A stretch of DNA of 64,000 nt from PALSA-1004 sp963829085 (GCA_963829085.1 CAWHHJ010000015.1:434001-498000); one strand, 5' to 3'. Positions 1 to 8,737 are shown, counted from the stretch's first letter. Numbers and translations are program-made. The notes: generated from the letters alone by a model not told the origin.

Positions 1-110
1 TTGAGATCGACGAACATCAGCTCTTCGCCGTCCGCGCTCGGCACGACGACATGCTCCGCCCAAATCTTGTCGAGCATCGTCCGCGATTGAGGTAGGTGCG
101 CCGTGTCCAT
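1..110 (-). CDS. leuC: LeuC-like aconitase-family dehydratase large subunit, N-terminal fragment (runs off window)
   Basis: Only the first 36 residues lie in the window. They read MDTAHLPQSRTMLDKIWAEH followed by VVVPSADGEELMFVDL, which matches the start of 3-isopropylmalate dehydratase large subunits (a TxxDKIW..HVV segment, then a short insert and (L/F)xxDL leading to the HLVHEVTS region, here cut off). In that family the large subunit carries a 4Fe-4S cluster and isomerises 2- to 3-isopropylmalate in leucine synthesis. The ATG at 110 has AGGAG seven bases upstream. Paralogues acting on other hydroxy-acids exist, so the substrate is not certain from this fragment. It lies 217 bp downstream of the glutaredoxin-DinB gene on the same strand. 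Confidence 0.6.
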   Translation of the reverse strand, partial: MDTAHLPQSRTMLDKIWAEHVVVPSADGEELMFVDL

Positions 111-327
111 CAGCGTTCTCCTGCGGCGTCTATTGGCGGACGACTATAGCATGAGATTTTTTGCAGGATCGCTGAGACCGGCAGCGGCAAGCAATCGGAA
201 GCGACGCGAGCTTGCGACGAACGTACCAGCACCGGACCAGCGTCGTGTGAGAAGGCTGCCCGGACACCGTCCACGCGCGGCGGCGATACGACGTAGCGTC
301 TAATCAGGGCCGATCATTGCGCGAGCC

Positions 328-1098
328 TTATTCCCATAGCCGCTCAGGCAAAGGCAACCCTGCGAGATCCTTACTTGTAAGCGGGCGATCGGGCTGTATC
401 TGCATGCGCTCCAGCACGGCAACCAGTTGCCTGCAATGTTGGGCCGAGTGCCATATCACGCGCTCGAATACCTTGTGGGCGACTGTGTCACCGTAATACG
501 TCTTAAGTACGCGCGACAGTGTGCGGTCATCGAGTTCTTTCCACCACGTCTCGTATCGTTGCCAGACGGCGGCGCCGTAACGGGCGATATCATCTCCGGT
601 CTGCATTGACTCAGGCGGTTCGTTGTCCGCGATCTTCACTGAGTACTCGGCACCGTTCCACGTTTCAAGGAAAGCTTCGCCGATCCGGAAAACGTGATAA
701 CACAGCGTTCTTATCACCCGTTCACGATGCGGGATTACGCGCTCGCGGAACTTGTCGGCGGGAAATTGCCGGGCGTAGCGTTGGGCGGCGGCAAAAACGA
801 GCTCATACTTTTTATACAGTTGCTCCGGCGCCAACCTGTCAGCCCCAGGCATTGGCAGGCCGGCAAACGCGGCGAACGGATCAAGCATCTGGCCGAATGC
901 GTATTTGTCTCCTTTGGCGAGCACGGGTACTTTGCGTAAGCCGTACTTGTTCAACAGCAATTCACGGCCGCCGGCATCGTTCAGCACGTCGATGACCACC
1001 ATATCGATTCCATTTTTCGAAAGAAACTCTTTCGTTCGGAGGCAGCTACTTCACCCTGGCTGAGTGAAATACATGTACTTGTCAGCGGCGATTTCCAT
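328..1098 (-). CDS. Selenoprotein: glutaredoxin-like domain (UxxC) fused to a DinB-like domain, TGA = Sec16
   Basis: The ATG at 1098 has a strong AAAGGAG Shine-Dalgarno and starts MEIAADKYMYFTQPG, then in-frame TGA (1053-1051), then SSCLRTKEFLSKNG and on without another stop to 328 (256 aa including Sec). Reading TGA as selenocysteine gives QPG-U-SS-C, the glutaredoxin CxxC position with Sec replacing the first Cys. The thioredoxin fold continues with a beta strand (MVVIDVLN) and a KVPV cis-proline loop near residues 56-59. From about residue 90 to 250 the protein is DinB-like: His135 (CYHVFR) and a WHSAQH motif with His217 and His221 fit the three-histidine metal site of that four-helix family. 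Conventional calling would start at Met33 (1002), with no good ribosome site, and lose the active site. DinB-fold proteins include thiol-dependent transferases, so a thiol-linked reduction or transfer is my inference. A sequencing error making the TGA is unlikely given the motif, frame and downstream hairpin. Confidence 0.87.
1018..1053 (-). promoter_or_regulatory. Candidate bacterial SECIS element of the glutaredoxin-DinB gene
   Basis: On the minus strand, TGA (1053-1051) is followed after 16 nt by CGAAAGA-GTT-TCTTTCG: a perfect 7-bp stem (1034-1028 with 1024-1018) and a 3-nt loop whose first base is G. That G is nucleotide 24 after the TGA. Bacterial SECIS elements are coding-region hairpins directly 3' of the UGA, with a small apical loop starting with G about 16-37 nt downstream, and they bind SelB. 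The fit is by inspection; no folding was run. Confidence 0.75.
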
Positions 1099-1357
1099 TT
1101 GCGGTCTCCTTTGTAAGCGTCTTTGGAAGTCGTGATGATACGCCTTGTGCCTGCGCGCATTTACTGCCTTTGTAAGGGCGGACATGATCGAATGTCATTC
1201 AATATCCCTGAACGTTGCGCTCCCGTCCGCGAATTCACCGGTGGGCGCACGGTGCGAGTCGCGCGCTAATGAGCGCACGCGCGTACCCGAGCGGCCGAAG
1301 GGATCGACGCTTGGACTATTCGATGCGAAGGCTGAACACCCCTTTGAACACGGGCCG

Positions 1358-1747
1358 TCAGTCGGCGCGGTCCGTTGGCGATGTCATCTGTATAAAGCGG
1401 GCTAGCCAAAAGCACGCCAAGGCGACGAGGACCGTAAGCACAGCGACAGTGACAGCCAACTGCTTTCCATGCCACAGGCCACTGAACCACACATTGAAAC
1501 GGGCCACGTAGACAGTCGCCATACCGCCCAGACGCTCGATCTGAAACTCAGAAGCCCGGCGGTTACCCATGTCGATGGCGAGGTCACCGCGATCCTCGCC
1601 TGCGCCGAATAAATAGATACATGCGGAGCTAATCAAACCTGCGACAAGAATCGCCACGCCGGAATGAAAGATGCGCCGGTGCAGCGGCACGCCGCTTAAG
1701 CTGCCATCAGGCTCATCAATCAATGACGCATCTTTGTCGGGTGACAT
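1358..1747 (-). CDS. Small membrane protein, unknown function
   Basis: A 129-aa protein if started at the ATG at 1747, which has GAGGTG just upstream; the reading frame extends two codons to a GTG. Two hydrophobic stretches are visible, one near residues 29-48 (HSGVAILVAGLISSACIYLF) and one near 98-120 (LAVTVAVLTVLVALACFWLA), separated by about 50 polar residues containing a predicted exposed GAGEDRGD segment. I do not recognise a family. It is transcribed away from the histidine kinase that starts at 1870, so the two share an upstream region of about 120 bp. Confidence 0.6.
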   Translation of the reverse strand: MSPDKDASLIDEPDGSLSGVPLHRRIFHSGVAILVAGLISSACIYLFGAGEDRGDLAIDMGNRRASEFQIERLGGMATVYVARFNVWFSGLWHGKQLAVTVAVLTVLVALACFWLARFIQMTSPTDRAD

Positions 1748-1869
1748 GTTCACCTCAAAATCCTATAAATCCTATGTTAGCGCCATCCTTGCTAAAATCA
1801 CTGCTTCGTAGTGCGGCTAATATCGACCCCGCTCGTACACGCTAACGACGATCCTCTCTGATCGGGACC

Positions 1870-4479
1870 ATGGCCGACCCAAAGAATACTGCCAATACGC
1901 TTGAGCTGCCGCTCGAGTCAGATGGCACCACACTCCACGATCCTGCGGTCAGAGAGCGCAGACGCACGGACTCACTTACCCGCAGAGGCTATATCGCCTT
2001 TTCTCCAGGGGTGTTCATAACAAGACTGCTGATGGCCAGCGTCTTGCTAACCATCGTTGTCTGCGTAATTGCAGGCCGGTCGCTGCATGAGAGTTATCGC
2101 AGTTATCAGCAGCAGGCGTTTCTGGCAACGCAAAATCTCGCTCGCTCCCTGGAACAGGATCTGGCCGGATTGTTCGACAAAGTGGATCTCGCCATCAGCT
2201 CCGTAAAGGATGAGAGCGAACGGCAACTGGCAGCGGGAATCATTGAGCGCAATGTGCTGAACGGCTTCATCGCCCGTCAGTTGTCGCGTCAGAGCGATCT
2301 TGACAGCATCCGCGTGACGAACAATCGCGGTGACATCATTTACGGCACCGATGTCAGTGTTGATGCGCCGTTCAATGCAGCGCGGCGGCAGGTATTTATG
2401 CGCCTCCGCGACGATCCGACGGCCGGGCTGGTCATCTCGGAACCCGTGGTCGGCCAGATCAACGGCAAGTGGCTTCTCGCCTTCGGGCGTCGCGTGAATC
2501 AACCGGACGGCAAGTTTGCCGGTGTCGTATACGGGACAATCGCCCTCGAACTGCTGCAAAAGAAGTTTGCCGCGCTCGATCTCGGTCCGCACGGCGTAGT
2601 CAGCTTGCGTGATCTCGATCTCGGGACGGTCGTCCGTTACCCCGAACCCCAGACGCTGGGTACCGCCGTTGGCAATAGAACGTTCTCAAAAGAATGGCCC
2701 GAGAAGCTCAAGTCAGACCCCGTGTCCGGCACCTATTTCGCGGTCGGACTCGATGATCGCAAAAGGGCGCTCTCGTATCGGCGAATCTCGAATTATCCGT
2801 TCTACATCATCGTCGGTCTATTCCCCGACGACTATCTTGCACAATGGTATGCCGATATCTGGCGAGAGCTTGCTCTCGTGGCCATATTCCTCACTGTTAC
2901 CGTCTTCTCAACGTGGTTGATTATCAGCGCGTGGAAACGGCGCGAAGCGGATTCGCGCCGGCTGCTCGGATTAACGCGCCTCGCATTACGTAACAGTGAA
3001 GGACGATTCCGGCATCTCACCGAAGCGATGCCGCAGGTCGCTTATACGGCCGAGCCGGACGGCGCATCTGATTACCTGAACACACGCTGGCAACAGTACA
3101 CCGGCAAAGCGCTGGAAGATGGATTGGGAGCGCACTGGGTCGATTTTGTGCATCCTGACGATCGCGAGCACGCCGCGGCGCGTTGGGGACAGAGCGTTGC
3201 GACCGGTGAGCCGTTTGAGTGCGAATACCGTCTGCGCAAGGCGGACGGCGCTTATCGATGGCACGTGAGCCGCGCGCTGCCCGTCCGCGATGGAAATGGC
3301 GAGATCATCAAGTGGGTAGGCACGTCCACCGATATTGATGATGCGAAGCGAGCCGAGCAAAAGTCGCGCGCCGACGATCAGAAAAAAGACGAATTTCTTG
3401 CGACGCTCGCGCACGAATTGCGCAACCCGCTGGCGCCTATCCGCAACGCCGTGCAAATCATGCGGCTTTCCAAAGAGCCGGCGGTTCTCGAGAAGACGCG
3501 CACGATGATTGAACGTCAGCTCGAGCACCTTGTTCATCTGGTGGATGATCTTTTCGACATCAGTCGAATCACGCAGGGCAAGCTGCAATTGCGCAAGGAA
3601 CGCGTCGCATTAGCGAAGGTCATTCAGGACGCTGTCGAAACCGCGCGCCTGCGCATCGAAAGAGCCTCACACAAGCTGACGGTGTCGCTACCGCCGCAGT
3701 CGATCGTCGTGAACGCCGATCCGACGCGACTTGCGCAGGTGTTCGGGAATCTCTTGAATAATGCGGCCCGCTACACACCCGAAGGTGGCCATATCTCCGT
3801 AACCGCTGATCAAGAGGCAGGTGACGTACTCGTCCGCATCAAAGACAACGGCATCGGTATACCACCCGACATGCATGCGCGTATTTTCGAGATGTTTACG
3901 CAGGCCGACCGCAGGCTTGACCAGTCGCAGGGCGGATTGGGAATCGGCCTCGCCCTGGTTCGACGCCTGGTAGACATGCACGGCGGACATGTAGAAGCGC
4001 ATAGCGCCGGTGTGGGACAAGGCAGCGAGTTCGTCGTGCGGCTGCCTATCGTCGCGGCAGAGCGGCGCAAACAGCCACGTGCGGAAACACGGCAGCTCGA
4101 GGGCCCTGCGCTTGCCCCGGCACGACGAATACTGATCGTCGATGACAATGCTGACAATGCCAATAGTCTTGCGATGATGATGCGATTTCTCGGACACGAA
4201 ACAGCCCTCGCGTACGATGGCGTTGAAGCGTTAGAGACAGCCGAGACCTTTCATCCGGACGTGATCCTTCTCGATATCGGCCTGCCGAAGCTCAGCGGTC
4301 ATGACGTCGCGCGCAGCATCCGCGCCCGGCCATGGGGCAAGTCGGTCATGCTGGTTGCGCTTACCGGATGGGGGCAGGACCACGATCGCCGCCGCTCACA
4401 AGAAGCGGGCTTCGATCACCACATGGTAAAGCCGGTCGAGTTCGAGGCGCTGCGTCAGATAATGGTGTCAGCATCGTAG
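1870..4479 (+). CDS. Membrane-bound hybrid histidine kinase (Cache-like sensor, PAS, HisKA, HATPase, REC)
   Basis: 869 aa. A first membrane segment lies near residues 47-72 (FITRLLMASVLLTIVVCVIA), followed by an extracytoplasmic region of about 255 residues that looks like a double-Cache sensor (helix SYRSYQQQAFLATQNLARSL, then mixed alpha/beta). A second membrane segment is near 335-358. A PAS domain follows (about 378-495), then HisKA with His515 in LAHELRNPLAPIRNAV, an HATPase domain with N-box NLLNNAARYTPEGG and G-boxes DNGIGIP and GGLGIGLALV, and a C-terminal receiver (about 752-868) with the phospho-acceptor Asp802 in LLDIGLP. A hybrid kinase with its own receiver usually passes phosphate onward through a separate phosphotransfer protein or acts on itself; no partner is adjacent. 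The same HELRNPLAPIR-type core recurs in the kinases at 19.1-21.2 kb and 24.4-26.4 kb. Confidence 0.93.
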   Translation: MADPKNTANTLELPLESDGTTLHDPAVRERRRTDSLTRRGYIAFSPGVFITRLLMASVLLTIVVCVIAGRSLHESYRSYQQQAFLATQNLARSLEQDLAGLFDKVDLAISSVKDESERQLAAGIIERNVLNGFIARQLSRQSDLDSIRVTNNRGDIIYGTDVSVDAPFNAARRQVFMRLRDDPTAGLVISEPVVGQINGKWLLAFGRRVNQPDGKFAGVVYGTIALELLQKKFAALDLGPHGVVSLRDLDLGTVVRYPEPQTLGTAVGNRTFSKEWPEKLKSDPVSGTYFAVGLDDRKRALSYRRISNYPFYIIVGLFPDDYLAQWYADIWRELALVAIFLTVTVFSTWLIISAWKRREADSRRLLGLTRLALRNSEGRFRHLTEAMPQVAYTAEPDGASDYLNTRWQQYTGKALEDGLGAHWVDFVHPDDREHAAARWGQSVATGEPFECEYRLRKADGAYRWHVSRALPVRDGNGEIIKWVGTSTDIDDAKRAEQKSRADDQKKDEFLATLAHELRNPLAPIRNAVQIMRLSKEPAVLEKTRTMIERQLEHLVHLVDDLFDISRITQGKLQLRKERVALAKVIQDAVETARLRIERASHKLTVSLPPQSIVVNADPTRLAQVFGNLLNNAARYTPEGGHISVTADQEAGDVLVRIKDNGIGIPPDMHARIFEMFTQADRRLDQSQGGLGIGLALVRRLVDMHGGHVEAHSAGVGQGSEFVVRLPIVAAERRKQPRAETRQLEGPALAPARRILIVDDNADNANSLAMMMRFLGHETALAYDGVEALETAETFHPDVILLDIGLPKLSGHDVARSIRARPWGKSVMLVALTGWGQDHDRRRSQEAGFDHHMVKPVEFEALRQIMVSAS

Positions 4480-4487
4480 ACAGGAAC

Positions 4488-4907
4488 ATGGATGCAACGT
4501 CGCGTCCCGGGATGGCTCGTCTCAAAACGACTCACGCCCTATTAATAGCCGCGGGGCTGATGTTGCACGTTACGTTCGCTGCAGGTGCAAGCGACTCGGT
4601 TGCTATCACCGTGGACGGCCGGCTTAAGATCGAGTCTGTGGTGGATGCTCCGAGCGGTTGCTACGCCGCTGGACAAGCGACTATCGGCCCGCCGCCCGGA
4701 CAGATTCCGGTCCAGGATGCGGTGGTGGTTACATATCCGCTCGTCTATAACAAACGGCCGGAACAACTATGCGCACAATTTATAAAGCCGGTAGCTTTCA
4801 GTATTGTCGTTGATCTGCCGAAAACAGCTCAGGCAATCATCATCTACACGGTCGACCCGGGCAGCAACGTTACGACGGCACGGGCGATACGCCTTCCAGA
4901 ACGATGA
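4488..4907 (+). CDS. Secreted protein of unknown function
   Basis: 139 aa from the ATG at 4488 (AGGA five bases upstream), only 8 bp after the histidine kinase stop, so probably co-transcribed. An alternative ATG at 4512 would begin directly at the signal peptide. A hydrophobic signal sequence (ALLIAAGLMLHVTFAAGA) is followed by a mature region of about 105 residues rich in beta-strand pattern and with two cysteines (SGCYAAG and EQLCAQF) that could form a disulfide. No family recognised. As the gene follows a kinase with a periplasmic sensor domain, it might be a ligand or accessory of that sensor; this is inference from position only. Confidence 0.62.
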   Translation: MDATSRPGMARLKTTHALLIAAGLMLHVTFAAGASDSVAITVDGRLKIESVVDAPSGCYAAGQATIGPPPGQIPVQDAVVVTYPLVYNKRPEQLCAQFIKPVAFSIVVDLPKTAQAIIIYTVDPGSNVTTARAIRLPER

Positions 4908-4957
4908 TTCTGTTTGGCAGGAACACAAATCCGCAGTGACGAACACATGAGTGCGAC

Positions 4958-5443
4958 ATGACTTTGTATCAGCCGCCGCAGGACGTGAAGGAGCTCGTTC
5001 TCGCATGGCTGCGGCGCGCACGGGAATCGCAGATGGCGCATTACGAGATGGCCAATGTCCTGTCGCGACGCAGTCAGTGGCTCGGTGTTCCGGTCATTCT
5101 CATCACCGCGATCGTTGGCACATCCGTCTTTGCCTCAATTGCTGCGGAGCCGATTGCTGTCGAAGCGAAAGTCGTCGTTGGCCTTTTGAGCGTTTTTGCA
5201 GCAGTCCTGTCGAGCCTGCAGACGTTCTTCAAATTTTCGGAGCGCGCAGAAAAGCACCGCGCATTTGCTGCACGCTACGGCGCTGTTCGTCGGGAGATCG
5301 AGGCGCTGTTTGCTGAAGGTGTCGCCACGCAGGAAAGACACTACGTCGGCGTACTCCGAGAGAAGCTTGATCGACTCGCCGAAGAAGCACCGAATGTGCC
5401 GACAAGAATCTTCACGGGTGCGCAAAAGGAATCGCCGAGCTGA
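4958..5443 (+). CDS. SLATT-like / DUF4231-type two-helix membrane protein
   Basis: 161 aa. The layout is an N-terminal amphipathic helix (ELVLAWLRRARESQMAHYEM), two adjacent transmembrane helices near residues 46-64 (WLGVPVILITAIVGTSVFAS) and 72-92 (AKVVVGLLSVFAAVLSSLQT), and a C-terminal helical cytoplasmic part (FSERAEKHRAFAARYGAVRR). This is the plan of SLATT-family proteins, which have been proposed from comparative genomics to be pore-forming effectors in stress or defence systems; many stand alone, as here, with no recognisable partner enzyme next to it. ATG at 4958 lacks a strong ribosome site. Family assignment is by pattern, not search. Confidence 0.7.
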   Translation: MTLYQPPQDVKELVLAWLRRARESQMAHYEMANVLSRRSQWLGVPVILITAIVGTSVFASIAAEPIAVEAKVVVGLLSVFAAVLSSLQTFFKFSERAEKHRAFAARYGAVRREIEALFAEGVATQERHYVGVLREKLDRLAEEAPNVPTRIFTGAQKESPS

Positions 5444-5516
5444 GGTGCTACACCAGGTTAAACGATTTGTCGTGATAACCTCGATATCGTCCTGCCAAGC
5501 GGCAGTTAGGCACCGA

Positions 5517-5972
5517 TCACTCACGTGTCGAATGAGACAGCTGTTCGCGGGCGGCATCCGATTCGTAAGCCTGCCGCTCGAAACAATTGTCGCGGTAAGG
5601 ATTTCCGCCGCATATCACTTGCACAAGACTTGATAACAGATAAGCCGGCACAAAAAACGGGCCCCATCGCTCGTACTGCCGCACGTGCACCTCTTCATGT
5701 AATCGCACGGCAGCCAGCGTTGCCTGATTCTCAGCAAGAATCACATGGCCGAAAGTGATGGCGCAAAATGAATAGCGTGATGGCAATAGACCTGCCCGGC
5801 CGAACAATCGCCCACCGCAAAACTGTACCGTCCCATTGTTGAATCGGGCGCTCGCGCCGAATAGCCAGCCAACAAATCCGAACACGAAGCCGAGTACGGT
5901 ATCGGGGGCTGCCCACGCATACCTGAAAAACCGGGCCGCCGCGTGACGAGTAATGTTACGTCTCAGATGCAT
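5517..5972 (-). CDS. Small membrane-associated protein with an HEEVH zinc-protease-like motif
   Basis: 151 aa. A membrane-prone segment near residues 18-42 (YAWAAPDTVLGFVFGFVGWL) precedes a beta-rich part and then LHEEVHVRQYERWGPFFVPA, an HExxH-type zinc motif with Glu and Tyr nearby, followed by a second hydrophobic stretch and N-PYRDNCFERQAYESD. The HEEVH...E arrangement and a final E-x-x-A helix resemble small M48/M56-like or DUF4157-like minimal proteases, where the two His and the downstream Glu bind zinc. No substrate can be inferred. Its neighbours are unrelated. The last residues overlap nothing, and the gene faces the SLATT gene tail to tail. Confidence 0.62.
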   Translation of the reverse strand: MHLRRNITRHAAARFFRYAWAAPDTVLGFVFGFVGWLFGASARFNNGTVQFCGGRLFGRAGLLPSRYSFCAITFGHVILAENQATLAAVRLHEEVHVRQYERWGPFFVPAYLLSSLVQVICGGNPYRDNCFERQAYESDAAREQLSHSTRE

Positions 5973-6498
5973 AACCAGTACAGAGCGCTCTTGCTTAACC
6001 GTTTCCCACTCGCAAAACTGCGACTATACTGGCGTCGCAATGGATATTGAGCACAATCCCGTCCGACGGGCGTCAAGCGAAGTCGTCATTGCAATCGCCT
6101 GGACCTCGATGTTGCCGCGCTTAGCTCCAATCACACCAATATGATTAGTAAGGGCTATAGGATTGGGCACCGCATGCGCATATGCTGTTGTCTTAGCGGA
6201 GCGTTAGCCACAGGTGTTCTCAGCGACCGTCCTTGCCTACTGTAGTCATTTGACAGCCATCGCGATTCATCATCCGCGGACCTTTTCGAGATGCATCTGT
6301 GTGACGACTGTATACACGCCTTGCGCACGACCGTGCGCCATGTGCCGCGCCATCTCCTGACTCTCGTGATCCCAAGCGCCGACCGGGCAATCTGTCCGCG
6401 GTGCCGCATGGAATGGCGACTGTCGCCCGCTGGATGCGAGCCGCTCATAATGCCTTACGTGGCGAATCTGAAGGACGAGCACGGATGAGCTCGAAGTG
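5973..6498. other. 526-bp interval with at most one weak small ORF
   Basis: No convincing gene other than the possible small Cys-rich ORF at 6291-6488. The left part is AT-richer than its surroundings and probably holds the promoter of the HEEVH gene on the minus strand. No repeat or RNA gene was recognised. Confidence 0.5.
6291..6488 (+). CDS. Possible small zinc-ribbon-like protein
   Basis: 65 aa with CDDC near the N-terminus and CPRC about 30 residues later, spacing that would suit a four-cysteine zinc ribbon. Its stop lies 10 bp before the next gene's ATG, so it could be the first gene of a pair. The ribosome site is poor and the protein is short and arginine-rich, so this may be a chance ORF. 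Confidence 0.33.
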   Translation: MHLCDDCIHALRTTVRHVPRHLLTLVIPSADRAICPRCRMEWRLSPAGCEPLIMPYVANLKDEHG

Positions 6499-6987
6499 AT
6501 GAGCCACCGCACTGTTGGCGCATTCGCGCTGGCGATCATCGCCGCGTTAGCATCCTTGAGTACGATCGTTGCGCAAGCGCAGCAAACGAAGGCAGCTCCG
6601 GCTAAGCTTCGTGTCGTAGCTCGAGTTGCCGCTTTTTTTCGCTTGCAGGTGCAATACCAGGCTGCCGTATTCAGCGTGGCACGCGATGACATCGAGCGCG
6701 GATATATTGATGTGGCCGCCGCATCCAGGTTTTCGATCGCGAGCAACAGCCGTGCGGGCTATGTCGTGGATTTTTTTCCGATCGGCGATCTGTTTAGCGC
6801 CGTGATCATCAATGGGCTCAGCGCCGCGGTCGAGCTGAGTTCAGACGGCGGAACTGTAAACGTAATGCAGCTCGCGACTTCACCGCTTACTGAGGCGCGC
6901 GTACTGGCCTATCGCTTCCTGTTACGACCCGAGCTGCAGCCCGGCATTTATCCGTGGCCGCTCAAGCTATCCGTGCATCCGCTTTGA
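6499..6987 (+). CDS. Secreted protein of unknown function
   Basis: 162 aa from ATG 6499 (a GTG lies directly before it). A clear signal peptide (AFALAIIAALASLSTIVAQA, cleavage after AQA) is followed by a mature domain of about 135 residues with alternating strands and no cysteine. The beta-rich pattern (LRVVARVAAFFRLQVQYQAAVFSV, split by charged turns) loosely recalls pilus-subunit or immunoglobulin-like folds, but I cannot place it in a family. Convergent with the lipoprotein gene at 7011-7628. Confidence 0.62.
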   Translation: MSHRTVGAFALAIIAALASLSTIVAQAQQTKAAPAKLRVVARVAAFFRLQVQYQAAVFSVARDDIERGYIDVAAASRFSIASNSRAGYVVDFFPIGDLFSAVIINGLSAAVELSSDGGTVNVMQLATSPLTEARVLAYRFLLRPELQPGIYPWPLKLSVHPL

Positions 6988-7010
6988 CGTTCGTGGCCCC
7001 GGCACGGACC

Positions 7011-7628
7011 CTATCGTTCACTGCTGCCGGTCACCCGCTTGCTGTGCGGTTCTACGCTTTTCTCCGCCGCAGATTTCGCCTGCGGGAACACCTCGTTCCA
7101 TCGGCACGGTGCGTTTCGCCAGTCTTTCGCAAGCGCGTCGGCCCGGGCGCGCTCTTTGGCGGTAGCGTGCGCCCGGAGATCATTGCGCAGCTCCGTGGCG
7201 TCTGCGACGCGGTTGTTTGACGCAACCGTCGCCCACATAAGCGCAACCGAAGCATCGATATCCGCTTTCTCGAGAAGTGCACTCGCTCGCAAGGCTACGT
7301 TCACACCTTGAATGGGGTGCCCCGCATAGATACGCGCGAGCCGCAACTGTGCCGGGCCATAGCCCTGTTTCGCCGCTTTGCAGTACCAGTGCGTCGCCTT
7401 TTGATTATCGTATACAGACATCTTGTCCATTGGACCGCCACCCTGACAGCAGTAAGTATTGCCTAGCTCGTACTCCGCAACCGGGTCACGGTGCGTGGCA
7501 TCCTCCTCGAGCAATTGTCGTCGCCCCGCTTCGTATGCCTGGCCTGCGCCTTCCATAACCGGCGTGTAGCAACCACTCAGCATGACCAGGGCGGTGAACG
7601 CGGAAAGGATCGTGTACTTGTTCATCAT
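7011..7628 (-). CDS. Lipoprotein with Sel1/TPR-like repeats
   Basis: 205 aa. The N-terminus MMNKYTILSAFTALVMLSGC is a typical lipobox (LSGC, lipidated Cys20), so the protein should be membrane anchored and most likely outer-membrane or periplasmic. It contains Sel1-type helical repeats (DPVAEYELGNTYCCQGGG; ATHWYCKAAKQGYGPAQLRL), which normally act as protein-protein scaffolds. Starts at either of two adjacent ATGs. No operon partner. Confidence 0.75.
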   Translation of the reverse strand: MMNKYTILSAFTALVMLSGCYTPVMEGAGQAYEAGRRQLLEEDATHRDPVAEYELGNTYCCQGGGPMDKMSVYDNQKATHWYCKAAKQGYGPAQLRLARIYAGHPIQGVNVALRASALLEKADIDASVALMWATVASNNRVADATELRNDLRAHATAKERARADALAKDWRNAPCRWNEVFPQAKSAAEKSVEPHSKRVTGSSER

Positions 7629-7960
7629 AGTTATAACGTTGCTGGTTGTAATGTTATAAGCGTGAACGCTTAATGATTACTCTGATATCCGAATCGGCCG
7701 CTTTTTTCGGTAGGACGGCTTCGCCCGCGGTCAAAGCACTCAACGCAAGCCTTGAATAGAGCGCAGCTGTTACACAGTCACGGTGAGGTCAGTTGATGAT
7801 TTCTTCCGCGCCCGGCGCTCGAATGAGCATCCGTCCGACGCGTTTGTGGGCATCTGGTTTCGCTATGGCATCAGATGTTGCTCGAGCACACATGAGAATC
7901 AAATTGAAAGCGCGCGACTCTGGGCCCCCGGATAAGTTGGCCGAGGGGGCGTGCCGCCGA
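7629..7960. other. 332-bp intergenic region without a supported gene
   Basis: Probably carries the promoter of the minus-strand lipoprotein gene at its left edge (AT-rich TTATAACATTACAACC-like stretch near 7629-7660). The ORF at 7793-8068 in it has no ribosome site or recognisable features and overlaps the DUF2127 gene, so I do not call it. Confidence 0.5.
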
Positions 7961-8494
7961 TCAACTGCTGTTCACTTGAATCACTGCGGGCGCTGGAGCC
8001 GCGTGCTTTCTTCGCCACAATCGAAACACGAGGAAACCGACGATCGCGACGTTGGCTCCAAGCACTAGCGCACCGATTACGGAAGGCCTGTGCAGTAAGT
8101 GCCGAACTTCAAACGGTATGTAGATTGCGCCTGACAGCGCAGCCAGCCACTCGCCCCACGAGCGGTCATTCCACAATCCATAAGCTTCCAACATGCGCAG
8201 CAAAATGTACGCGGACGCCATGTATAGCAGTGCGCGCACGTTGGCACCCGGTAACAGGTCTGCGTAATGCAGAAGGATTGACGGATAGCGGGTCTCAGGA
8301 CTTAGTCCAAAACGACCGATTAATTCGAGCGCAAGGTGACGTACATCGTGATGCACCAGCCTTAGGACGCCGACAATGGCCGCGAGTGCAGCGACGCCTT
8401 TTGCAGCCTCGAACAGCGCTATGGTCCGCAGCGCCCGGCGTGTCGCATCGGGATGTGTGACGATCGGATCAGGTTTGGTTTTCATGAGGTCCAT
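7961..8494 (-). CDS. DUF2127-family membrane protein
   Basis: 177 aa with about four hydrophobic helices: ALRTIALFEAAKGVAALAAI, an ALLYMASAYILLRMLEAYGL segment, WGEWLAALSGAIYIPFEVRH, and VIGALVLGANVAIVGFLVFR. The pattern of an early R-x-IAxFE-xxKG helix, then LEAxGLW...W-x-xWxAxxSGAxYIPFE and VxxL, is characteristic of DUF2127, a family of inner-membrane proteins of unknown function. Starts at 8494 or at the in-frame ATG at 8485. A single-gene unit. Confidence 0.82.
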   Translation of the reverse strand: MDLMKTKPDPIVTHPDATRRALRTIALFEAAKGVAALAAIVGVLRLVHHDVRHLALELIGRFGLSPETRYPSILLHYADLLPGANVRALLYMASAYILLRMLEAYGLWNDRSWGEWLAALSGAIYIPFEVRHLLHRPSVIGALVLGANVAIVGFLVFRLWRRKHAAPAPAVIQVNSS

Positions 8495-8737
8495 TGAAGG
8501 CGCTGCATATATCTCAGACCGTGAGCGATGCGAATAAATCTGCGCCAGTACATGAGCAGTTGTCCGACACAGGAAGACGGTGTGCTCCGCTATTTGGAAT
8601 GATGCCGCCGCAGAATCATACGGCTACATGCTAAGCACTGTTGAAAGTCGGCGCGCATTCGCAAAGGTGGAAGAGCGAGGGCCAAACCAGCGGTGCTTGA
8701 ACAAGGACTGAGGCGACGTTGCGGCGCCAATCAATAG

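Noticed and set aside
1003..1098. Short upstream ORF ending at TGA before the DinB gene, i.e. a 15-codon leader peptide
   Set aside because: The frame continues past the TGA directly into the conserved glutaredoxin fold, with Cys three codons later and a hairpin at SECIS distance, so it is part of one gene.
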